13,534 nucleotides of DNA, from assembly GCA_964601355.1 (NCBI GenBank), contig CAZRNB010000084.1, positions 1-13,534 on the forward strand, given 5' to 3'. A program made the position numbers and the translations under genes. Positions 1 to 6,518 of this stretch are shown here, one piece after another. The number at the start of each line of letters is the position of its first letter. Within the stretch, counting starts at the first letter, position 1. Origin of the DNA: CAZRNB01 sp964601355. Lineage in GTDB: Bacteria; Planctomycetota; Phycisphaerae; Sedimentisphaerales; Anaerobacaceae. The notes below the pieces were generated by a model, which saw only the letters and a list, made by a program, of their open reading frames with translations, searched no databases and had not been told where the DNA came from.

Positions 1-137
1 TGATAATAGGCAATAGAATAACCTGTCTTTACCTATAAATGTGACATGCACCCCGGTTTGGAGGACGTATCTCGCGTTTTCAGGCTGTTTTTAGACCTTT
101 TGCAGATAGGTTTTCACAGCACACCTTCAAAGCATCG

Positions 138-152
138 GCGGGCAATGCCCGC
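138..152. repeat. Small perfect hairpin in the leading gap
   Basis: GCGGGC (138-143), loop AAT, GCCCGC (147-152): a perfect 6-bp stem. It is followed by a short T-rich stretch but not a clean T-tract, so it is a weak terminator candidate for a gene upstream of the window. Apart from this and the direct repeat at 194-225, I see no gene or clear signal in 1-317. Confidence 0.4.
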
Positions 153-193
153 ATTACGGCTTTTATTGTGCCAAATAGCTTTTTTAACGCTTT

Positions 194-225
194 CATTAGC
201 AAAATACTATTTACATTAGCAAAAT
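194..225. repeat. Direct repeat with 20-bp period (possible operator)
   Basis: The 12-mer CATTAGCAAAAT occurs at 194-205 and again at 214-225, exactly 20 bp apart. That is about two helical turns, so a protein could bind both copies on the same face of the DNA. It lies about 90 bp upstream of the Cys-rich gene at 318. No convincing -35/-10 pair is visible here. A role as an operator is inference only. Confidence 0.4.
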
Positions 226-317
226 TCCTATATGGGCTCTCGCTAAGCAAATGTTAATAATAAGGATTTGATGTTTAAGCTCTTGTATCTTTTTCTCATG
301 CAGGAGGAGTTGCTACA

Positions 318-518
318 ATGCAAACTTGTCAAAGAATAGGACAATATCAATGTAAGAATTGCAAATTCTTCAGTGATCATTCCAATAACCACGGACACGG
401 CGAATGCCATCGTTATCCGCCTGTGGTTGTTAAAAAACAAGAGTCAACATACGACGTCTTTCCATTAGTCACCAAAGATAACTTCTGCGGCGAATTCTGT
501 GATAAAGAAAGCCTATAA
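318..518 (+). CDS. Small Cys-rich putative metal-binding protein
   Basis: The 66-residue protein has six cysteines: C4, C12, C15, C30, C57 and C61. They form a CxxC pair (12-15), a GxCHRYPP segment (28-35) and a C-terminal FCGEFC segment (56-61), with histidines between. The spacing suggests one structural zinc or iron-sulfur site. Short bacterial and phage proteins with a CxxC, then CxRYPP, then CGEF layout are common and, as far as I know, have no assigned function. The start is well supported: AGGAGG at 302-307 lies 10 bases before the ATG. No signal peptide or membrane segment is seen. It stands alone, with repeat-rich gaps on both sides. The gene looks real, but I assign no function. Confidence 0.75.
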   Translation: MQTCQRIGQYQCKNCKFFSDHSNNHGHGECHRYPPVVVKKQESTYDVFPLVTKDNFCGEFCDKESL

Positions 519-551
519 CCTAATACTCTGTCGCATGTTATTTGAGGAGTT

Positions 552-631
552 GTCATTGCGAGGCCTACGTAGTAGGCCGTGGCAATCTCACTTCCCAAGA
601 ACGGAGATTGCTTCGCTTCGCTCGCAATGAC
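552..631. repeat. Palindromic interspersed element, copy 1
   Basis: The ends are a perfect 11-bp inverted repeat, GTCATTGCGAG (552-562) and CTCGCAATGAC (621-631). Inside are a 7-bp hairpin (GGCCTAC 562-568, GTAGGCC 572-578) and an inner 8-bp pair (GCAATCTC 582-589, GAGATTGC 604-611). The whole could fold as a branched hairpin in RNA or cruciform DNA. A second copy with the same ends and the same inner pair is at 3091-3177. Elements with these ends are known from many unrelated bacterial genomes and look like non-autonomous MITE-type repeats. No coding capacity is seen. Confidence 0.85.
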
Positions 632-773
632 GTCCATTAATTGGCCTGCGACAAAGCACTAATCTTTATCTGAATATAATGGGAGTTGTAACCCCATCCT
701 CTGGGGTAGCATAACCATATAGCCGTTCCAATTTTGTGTAAAAATATCTTGACCGAAAGTTGCACAATTCCTC
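632..773. other. Gap upstream of the response regulator promoter
   Basis: It contains one 6-bp hairpin, ACCCCA (691-696) and TGGGGT (702-707), without a T-tract. It also holds a TTGACC (749-754) that repeats the -35-like hexamer at 774-779. No gene is seen. Confidence 0.4.
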
Positions 774-801
774 TTGACCTTAAATATCGAATATGTATAA
801 T
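774..801 (+). promoter_or_regulatory. Candidate sigma70 promoter of the response regulator
   Basis: TTGACC (774-779) matches five of six -35 consensus bases and TATAAT (796-801) matches all six -10 bases, with a 16-bp spacer. Transcription would begin near 808. The in-frame ATG at 793 lies inside the -35/-10 region, so it could not be in this transcript. This supports the downstream ATG at 985 as the real start and gives a leader of about 177 bases. Confidence 0.6.
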
Positions 802-984
802 TTCGGCAATATTGAGAAATTAGATAATTGGCTTACTGCCAATATAGATAATATGCTGGCGTGTTTCATTGCGCATAGACGGAATTCATCTGAGCGGAGG
901 CTAAACCATAGCTCATTGAATTTTGCTGGTTTTCAACACGGCTCGGTTGAAAATTACGCCAGTTTTTCTAATGTACGGTACTAT

Positions 985-1653
985 ATGTTAGTAAAAATTT
1001 TGTTAGTCGGTCGCAATGCAATGCTAAGGGAAGGTCTGCATTCGCTGCTTCAAAACAAGCCGGACTTGTCCGACAAGTCGGATATGGAAGTAGTAGGCCA
1101 GGCAGAGGACGTTCCGACGGCGATACGTCTTTCGCGCCAGCTTAAACCGGATGTTGCAGTAATAGACGTCGATATGCCGGGAATGGATGGCATTGATGCC
1201 ACTCGGCAGCTAACAAATGAAAATCCTCCTGTCAAGGTAGCTGCAATTTCAATGAGCACAAAGAGAAGCTTCATTTTAGAGGTCTTAAGGGCCGGCGCTT
1301 CAGGATACATTCTCAAGGAGCGGGCCTTCCACCATCTCGTAACCGCTATCGAAACCATCTGTGCAGGAGAAGTATATCTTTGCTCGAAAGCTGCGAACGT
1401 TATTGTAAACAACATTCGAAACCATCTTTGGACCGACCAATCCTCAGATGGACAATTAACCAGCCGGGAATGTGAAGTCCTTAAAATGCTGGCGGAGGGC
1501 AAAGCCTCAAAAGAAATCGCACTGATCATCGGCATCAGCATTAAGACCGTCGATGCAACCCGTCGCAGAATAATGCAGAAACTCGATATCGAAAACTTCG
1601 CTCATCTGGTAAAATATGCCATACGAGAAGGCTTGACATCCGTGGATGTTTGA
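985..1653 (+). CDS. NarL/FixJ-type response regulator with divergent receiver
   Basis: The receiver domain starts at MLVKILLVG and is followed by a LuxR-type helix-turn-helix that begins at LTSRECEVL. Numbering from the upstream ATG at 793, the phospho-acceptor is D125 in VIDVDMPG, the switch residue is S153 and the conserved lysine is K175 in GYILKE. The acidic pair that normally follows strand 1 and binds magnesium (as in LLVDDHAML) is replaced by G73-R74-N75. Phosphorylation may therefore be weak or absent. The DNA-binding half is intact (KEIALIIGISIKTVDATRRRIMQKL). I chose 985 because homologues start here and because 793 lies inside a strong promoter. The 64 extra residues from 793 resemble no domain I know. 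No Shine-Dalgarno is seen at either start. No sensor kinase is adjacent. The gene ends 60 bases before hemL, which may share its transcript. Confidence 0.85.
   Translation: MLVKILLVGRNAMLREGLHSLLQNKPDLSDKSDMEVVGQAEDVPTAIRLSRQLKPDVAVIDVDMPGMDGIDATRQLTNENPPVKVAAISMSTKRSFILEVLRAGASGYILKERAFHHLVTAIETICAGEVYLCSKAANVIVNNIRNHLWTDQSSDGQLTSRECEVLKMLAEGKASKEIALIIGISIKTVDATRRRIMQKLDIENFAHLVKYAIREGLTSVDV
1063..1079. repeat. In-frame palindrome inside the response regulator
   Basis: GACTTGTC (1063-1070), one base, then GACAAGTC (1072-1079) is a perfect 8-bp inverted repeat. It encodes the DLSDKS stretch between helix 1 and strand 2 of the receiver, where relatives usually read directly from PD into MEVVG. 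It looks like a small in-frame repeat insertion in a loop. Confidence 0.55.
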
Positions 1654-1713
1654 GTCGGCGTTGGTACGGCGTATCTCGCCTTCCTAATCTAAAAAACAAC
1701 AAGGCCGAAAGCT

Positions 1714-3054
1714 TTGGCGAAAAAAAGCAAACAAAAAAGCAATAATCTCAAGTCGATTAAGGCTTATGCTGAGGCAATGCGCCTTTTACCCGGCGGCGTC
1801 AATTCACCTGTACGAGCATTCGGCGGCGTTGACGCTGCACCACTTTTCATTGAGCGAGCAGCGGGCTCAAAAATTTATTCTTTAGACGGCAATGAGTATA
1901 TTGACTACGTAGGCTCCTGGGGGCCGATGATACTCGGTCATGCACATCCCAAGATTGTCCAGGCCGTCAGGGCCGCTGCAAAGAAAGGAACCTCCTTCGG
2001 AGCACCAACGTTGGCTGAAACCGCTCTGGCTGAAAAAATAATCGCCGCTTTTAATTCCATCGAAAAGGTCCGGCTCGTCAGCAGCGGCACCGAGGCGGTT
2101 ATGACCGCTATCCGCCTTGCCCGTGCATACACCAAAAGAGATATGATAATAAAAATGGCCGGCTGCTATCACGGACACAGTGATTCCCTGCTCGTTTCAG
2201 CCGGTTCCGGGGTTGCTGAGGCAGGCATCGCCTCCAGCGCAGGCGTTCCAGAGCCAATAGCGAGATTGACAATTGTCGTACCATATAATAACGCAGATGC
2301 GGCTGAGCTTGCCTTCAAGCGGAACAAAGGCAAAATCGCAGCAGTACTGGTTGAGCCGGTCGCCGCAAACATGGGCGTAGTGCCGCCGATAAATGGCTAT
2401 CTTGAGCGGCTGCGAAAATTATGCGACAAAAACAATGCACTTTTAATATTTGATGAGGTGATAACCGGATTTCGGGTAAGCCTGGGCGGAGCACAGCAGC
2501 TTTACGGCATAAAGGCCGACTTGACAATCCTGGGCAAAATAATTGGCGGAGGATTACCTATCGGCGCCGTCGGCGGCAGGGCTGATATCATGGATTTGCT
2601 CGCTCCCACAGGACCGGTTTATCAGGCTGGAACGCTTAGCGGCAACCCAATCGCAACAGCAGCAGCAATCGCTACGCTGGATATCCTAAAACTTAAAACT
2701 CAAAACTCAAAACTCAAAACTGACCCGTATAAATATCTCGAATCCAAATCATCTATGTTAGAGTCTGGCTTGGCTGATGCTGCAAAAAAGGCAGGTGTCC
2801 CTCTCACGATCAATCGTGTAGGCTCAATTATGAGCTGCTTTTTCACTGATAGGCCGGTGCGAAATTTTGCCGATGTCCAATCAACAAATATAAGGCAATT
2901 CAAAAGATTCTTTGTCGAGATGTTAAGGCAGGGCATATACTTAGCGCCAAGCGCTTACGAGGCAATGTTCGTGTCACTGGCACATACAAAAAAGGACATT
3001 GAAAAAACGATTCAGGCCGCACAAAAAAGTTTCAAAGTAGTTCATTGTTCTTAG
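1714..3054 (+). CDS. hemL: Glutamate-1-semialdehyde 2,1-aminomutase
   Basis: This PLP enzyme converts glutamate-1-semialdehyde to 5-aminolevulinate in the C5 route to tetrapyrroles (haem, corrinoids), in the cytosol. The family N-terminal motif LLPGGVNSPVRAF is at residues 24-36. SSGTEA (123-128) and YHGH (152-155) contact PLP, DEVITGFR is at 247-254, and the Schiff-base lysine is K275 in LGKIIGGGLPIGA. The length of 446 is slightly above the usual 425-435 because of an extra stretch near residues 326-336 made of a DNA heptad repeat. The start is TTG: an in-frame stop at 1690 leaves no upstream ATG or GTG, and the next ATG (residue 22) would cut into the conserved helix. No clear Shine-Dalgarno is seen. 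The last residues (VVHCS) lie in a sequence repeated after the gene, so its 3' end may have been reshaped by repeats. Confidence 0.95.
   Translation: MAKKSKQKSNNLKSIKAYAEAMRLLPGGVNSPVRAFGGVDAAPLFIERAAGSKIYSLDGNEYIDYVGSWGPMILGHAHPKIVQAVRAAAKKGTSFGAPTLAETALAEKIIAAFNSIEKVRLVSSGTEAVMTAIRLARAYTKRDMIIKMAGCYHGHSDSLLVSAGSGVAEAGIASSAGVPEPIARLTIVVPYNNADAAELAFKRNKGKIAAVLVEPVAANMGVVPPINGYLERLRKLCDKNNALLIFDEVITGFRVSLGGAQQLYGIKADLTILGKIIGGGLPIGAVGGRADIMDLLAPTGPVYQAGTLSGNPIATAAAIATLDILKLKTQNSKLKTDPYKYLESKSSMLESGLADAAKKAGVPLTINRVGSIMSCFFTDRPVRNFADVQSTNIRQFKRFFVEMLRQGIYLAPSAYEAMFVSLAHTKKDIEKTIQAAQKSFKVVHCS
2688..2722. repeat. Tandem heptad repeat inside hemL
   Basis: There are five units of 7 bases: AAAACTT, three AAAACTC, and AAAACTG. 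They encode the KLKTQNSKLKT segment (about residues 326-336) between the helix after the PLP site and the C-terminal domain. The unit length is not a multiple of three and the array is 35 bases, yet the reading frame is kept. The array looks like a dispersed repeat or a slippage expansion tolerated in a surface loop. Confidence 0.8.
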
Positions 3055-3057
3055 TTC

Positions 3058-3220
3058 GTAACCGTTCAGGGGTCAAATTGGCCTTTTTATGTCATTGCGA
3101 GGCCTTTAGGCCGAAGCAATCTCAAATTTTCAAAGCAAAGAGATTGCCACGCTCGGCTCTGCCTCGCTCGCAATGACGTAAAATGAACCAAAATCAACAT
3201 TTAAGGCCGTGAACGGTTAC
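3058..3220. repeat. Nested inverted-repeat element containing palindromic element copy 2
   Basis: An outer perfect 11-bp inverted repeat, GTAACCGTTCA (3058-3068) and TGAACGGTTAC (3210-3220), encloses a copy of the 552-631 element. The inner copy has the same ends (3091-3101 and 3167-3177), a short GGCCT/AGGCC hairpin (3101-3112), and the GCAATCTC (3116-3123) and GAGATTGC (3140-3147) pair. The 12-mer TAGTTCATTGTT flanks the whole as a direct repeat at 3038-3049 and 3223-3234. One repeat may have inserted into another. It occupies most of the gap between convergent genes. No ORF is seen. Confidence 0.8.
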
Positions 3221-3224
3221 CTTA

Positions 3225-3266
3225 GTTCATTGTTTATCGTTTAACAGTTATCTATGAACAATGAAC
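3225..3266. repeat. Inverted repeat between convergent genes
   Basis: GTTCATTGTT (3225-3234) pairs with AACAATGAAC (3257-3266) across a 22-base loop. It lies between the converging hemL and rhamnosidase genes and could end transcription from either side. The stem is AT-rich, the loop is long and there is no T-tract, so a terminator role is weak. It shares its arm with the direct repeat at the hemL end. Confidence 0.45.
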
Positions 3267-3272
3267 AATTAA

Positions 3273-6200
3273 CTATAAACTTTTTGATGCAAATCTATAT
3301 GTCCCCGACCCTGCAGCAAAGACTGCACAGCCATTCTCCAGGCGAAGGAATTGCACCTGGCCGGCTTTATTTACAGGGCGCCCGCCTTCGGTGACACTTT
3401 CAGCGTTTTTGGCCGGCACATACACTGTGGCGGTAGTATTAACCGGGATCGTCACATTCAATATAAAGGTACCATCTTCAACTCTCCAATCACTGACAAT
3501 CTCGCCATAAATAGACTTATAGCTTGCATGAGCCGTCGTCAATCCTCCGCCGGGTCTGGGATGGATAATGATTTTTTTATAGCCGGGGCCATCAGTTTCG
3601 ATACCGGCAACAGTCCCGAACAACCATCGGCCGACCGAGCCAAAAGAATAGTGATTGAACGAATTCATGCCCGGATCCTGGAATCCTTTCTCCGCAGTCC
3701 AGCCGTCCCAGCGTTCCCAGATGGTGGTAGCACCATTCTTGATGCTATAGCCCCAGCTTGGGAAAGTGTCGTTATTCAGCAGGCGATAAGCAATATCGAG
3801 ATTGCCTGTTTGTGTAAGCGTCGGTAGAAGATAGCTTAAGCCTACGAATCCGGTGGACAAGTGCCAGTTTCTTCTCTTGATAGCTTCGAGGAGGTGCTTA
3901 GCGGCAGGAGCACGTTTATTTTCGGGCAGCAAATCAAAGTAAAGCCCCAGACAATAACAGGTCTGAGTGTCACCCTTAATTTTACCATCGTCGGACACGT
4001 AAGCCTTATTAAAAGCGTCTCTAATCTGCTCAAAAAGTGTCTCGTATCCTTTTGCATCCTCGTTTTTGCCAATAGCATCCGCCATTTGAGACAGCAGCCT
4101 TGTGCTGTAGGCAAAATAGGCCGTCGCAATTACGTCTTTAGGCGTCTCTTCACCGATAGCGACCCAGTCGCCATAACCCGAAGCCGGTCGCAAAAGGCCC
4201 GAGCTATTTTCCTTTAGATATGCAATCCATTTTTTCATCGACTCGTAGTGTTTCTCGATGACGCGTTTATCATCATAGACCTGGTAAATTGTCCAGGGAC
4301 ATATTATGCCGGCGTCGCCCCAGGCGGCTGTGCCGTCGCCCATGGCGATCTTGCGCGGAGCCACGTCTGGAAATGCGCCTTGTTCGCTCTGCGCATCTTC
4401 AAGGTCGATCAGCCACTTGGTAAAAAATGCTGCCACATCCATATTATACGTTGCGGTTCGGATGAAAATTTGTGCATCGCCGGTCCAGCCCAGACGCTCG
4501 TCACGCTGAGGACAATCCGTTGGCACCTCGATGAAATTGCTCCGCTGGCTCCATACAATATTACTGTACAACTGATTGACCCTTGGATTGGAGCACTCAA
4601 ATGAGCCGGCCCGTGGCGTATTCGAATGTACTACGATACCGGTAATATCGTCAAGCCTCGGCTCACCGGGATAGCCGGTGACTTCCACATATCGAAAGCC
4701 GTGAAAAGTGAATCGCGGCTGCCAAATTTCTCGGCCTCTGCCCTTTAGGATATAGGTGTCGGTACAACGTGCTTCGCGGAGATTCTTAGTATAGATAGTG
4801 CCGTCGGGATTAAGCATTTCGGCAAATCGCAGCACTACTTTTGTGCCGGCCTGACCTCTTGCTTTTAGCTCAACCCAGCCGGCAAAGTTTTGATCCATAT
4901 CGAAAACGTACATGCCCTCCTTTGGCTGTGTGCGTTTTATCGGTTTTATTTCCATGATTTTTTTCACTGTCACGCCGGGAAAGGACTGCAATTTGCTGCT
5001 GACTTTTTCTTTCGCTGCTACAACATTCCAGGTTGAATCATTGGCGTCGGGTGTATCCCAGCCGGGTATCTCTTTACGGCCGTCGTAGGTTTCACCCATT
5101 AGAAGGTCTGCCTCGACAAGCGGGCCGAGTGCGGCCTTCCAGGATTTGTCGGTCGAAATGACTTTTCTGCCGCCGTCGGCATATTCAATTTCAAGCTGTG
5201 CAAGCAATCGTGGCTCACTGCCATAGTTTTCACGCTTGCGTCCGAAACCCACGTATCCTGCATACCAGCCATCCGCAAGAATGGCTCCGATGGTATTAGA
5301 GCCTTGCTTTAGCAGTTTAGTTACGTCATAAGTCTGGTAATAGACACGCTTAGAATAGTCTGTCCAGCCGGGCGTAAAGAAATCATCTCCCACGCGATAA
5401 CCATTGATGTGTAGCTCGTAAAGACCCAAAGCCGAGACACAAACCATGGCGCTTTTAACAGCCCTGTCAACCGCAAAGTTTTTCCTCAGATAAGACGGCG
5501 GTGGTAAAATCAGCTCATCCTCCGAAGGTTTTCCCCAAGGCTGGTCGCCAACCTTGGCAATCTCCTCTGCATTACGCCAGGATGCATCATCGAAATCAAC
5601 TCTTTGCCAATTGTCCTGCCTGCTATCGGATGCCTTCCAGGAACCATCAATTAAAACTGACTCCTGGCCGGTTTCAAACTCGATTAATAGCTTGCCGGCA
5701 AGCACGGCATGATTAGCGGCGTCATCTTCGTTTGTACTTTCAATTGCCAGAGTATTGGCTCCTGCCGTCAGCTTATTACTTATATCAAGCGTCTGGGTAT
5801 GTTTCAGTCCAGGGATGCGGTGTATTTCCTGGCCATTGAGAAAGATTATTACTTCATTGTTCGCAGCCAGCCGGAATCTTGCTCGTTTTATTGTTTTATC
5901 CGGACTTATTTCGATTTTACGCCGGAAGAAACGCCTGCCAATCTGGTCACTCTTACGCGGGTCACCCTCACCGAACCACACCAACTTGCAGTCGTCAAGA
6001 CTAATCGGCTTTGCCTTGTCTTTGCCAATATCTCCCCAATGGGGTGCATCATAACCTATCCATTTCCCCTGCCAGTCTGATTCGTTGAGAAAACCCATTG
6101 TCCAAAAAGCTGGTTTGCTCCAGGCAGATGCCAACCCGGCTTTGTCCCAGACGCGTACCTTCCAAAACAGGCGCATCTTCGACATTAACGGCTTGCCTTT

Positions 6201-6518
6201 GTATATTATCTGATTGCACTGGTCGGATGTGATCCTGCCGCTGTCCCAAAGATTACCTACGTTGAACTTAAGCATCTCCTCGGTGCCGGCCACTAAAATC
6301 TGATATGCGCCTTGCATTTCGTTCCGCCGGCCCGATTCCAATATCCAGCTCAGTCTCGGCTGAACCGCGTCAATGCCGAGCGGATTATCGCGATACTCGC
6401 AACGCAGCTCTTTTACGGTAACGCCGCGAGAGGTAGCGCTAACCCCCGTTAAAACGGCACATCCGGCAAAGACCAGCGTCATTACCGACGACATGACTAA
6501 ATTCAAGTTCGCCTTCAT
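3273..6518 (-). CDS. Alpha-L-rhamnosidase, GH78, probable lipoprotein
   Basis: This enzyme removes terminal alpha-L-rhamnose from glycans or glycosides by an inverting mechanism. The order in the 1081 residues is: leader 1-20; N-terminal fibronectin-like part (about 33-150) with VKELRCEYRDNPLGID and PRLSW; an extra beta-rich stretch (about 155-330); the family N domain (about 340-510); a beta-sandwich (about 515-635); the (alpha/alpha)6 barrel (about 640-960); and a C-terminal beta domain. The barrel has the family acidic motif DERLGWTGD (673-681) and the candidate base E935 in IWERWDGW. The leader MKANLNLVMSSVMTLVFAGC fits a lipobox with C20, although F at -3 is atypical. Export to the periplasm or surface is likely. 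It starts immediately after the signal peptidase stop, with GGAGG 8 bases before the ATG. No transporter or rhamnose-use genes adjoin. The substrate is unknown. Confidence 0.95.
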   Translation of the reverse strand: MKANLNLVMSSVMTLVFAGCAVLTGVSATSRGVTVKELRCEYRDNPLGIDAVQPRLSWILESGRRNEMQGAYQILVAGTEEMLKFNVGNLWDSGRITSDQCNQIIYKGKPLMSKMRLFWKVRVWDKAGLASAWSKPAFWTMGFLNESDWQGKWIGYDAPHWGDIGKDKAKPISLDDCKLVWFGEGDPRKSDQIGRRFFRRKIEISPDKTIKRARFRLAANNEVIIFLNGQEIHRIPGLKHTQTLDISNKLTAGANTLAIESTNEDDAANHAVLAGKLLIEFETGQESVLIDGSWKASDSRQDNWQRVDFDDASWRNAEEIAKVGDQPWGKPSEDELILPPPSYLRKNFAVDRAVKSAMVCVSALGLYELHINGYRVGDDFFTPGWTDYSKRVYYQTYDVTKLLKQGSNTIGAILADGWYAGYVGFGRKRENYGSEPRLLAQLEIEYADGGRKVISTDKSWKAALGPLVEADLLMGETYDGRKEIPGWDTPDANDSTWNVVAAKEKVSSKLQSFPGVTVKKIMEIKPIKRTQPKEGMYVFDMDQNFAGWVELKARGQAGTKVVLRFAEMLNPDGTIYTKNLREARCTDTYILKGRGREIWQPRFTFHGFRYVEVTGYPGEPRLDDITGIVVHSNTPRAGSFECSNPRVNQLYSNIVWSQRSNFIEVPTDCPQRDERLGWTGDAQIFIRTATYNMDVAAFFTKWLIDLEDAQSEQGAFPDVAPRKIAMGDGTAAWGDAGIICPWTIYQVYDDKRVIEKHYESMKKWIAYLKENSSGLLRPASGYGDWVAIGEETPKDVIATAYFAYSTRLLSQMADAIGKNEDAKGYETLFEQIRDAFNKAYVSDDGKIKGDTQTCYCLGLYFDLLPENKRAPAAKHLLEAIKRRNWHLSTGFVGLSYLLPTLTQTGNLDIAYRLLNNDTFPSWGYSIKNGATTIWERWDGWTAEKGFQDPGMNSFNHYSFGSVGRWLFGTVAGIETDGPGYKKIIIHPRPGGGLTTAHASYKSIYGEIVSDWRVEDGTFILNVTIPVNTTATVYVPAKNAESVTEGGRPVNKAGQVQFLRLENGCAVFAAGSGTYRFASKSL

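Noticed and set aside
793..984. 64-residue N-terminal extension of the response regulator
   Set aside because: Its ATG lies between the -35 and -10 of a strong promoter and the residues match no domain I recognise; the family start is at 985.
1633..1638. Perfect TTGACA near the end of the response regulator as a hemL promoter
   Set aside because: No -10-like hexamer occurs at 15-19 bp downstream.
2688..2722. Heptad array as a CRISPR-like array
   Set aside because: Units are seven bases with no spacers, and the array lies in coding sequence.
3351..3827. 158-residue plus-strand frame opposite the rhamnosidase
   Set aside because: It is antisense to strongly conserved GH78 coding sequence and has no domain or Shine-Dalgarno.
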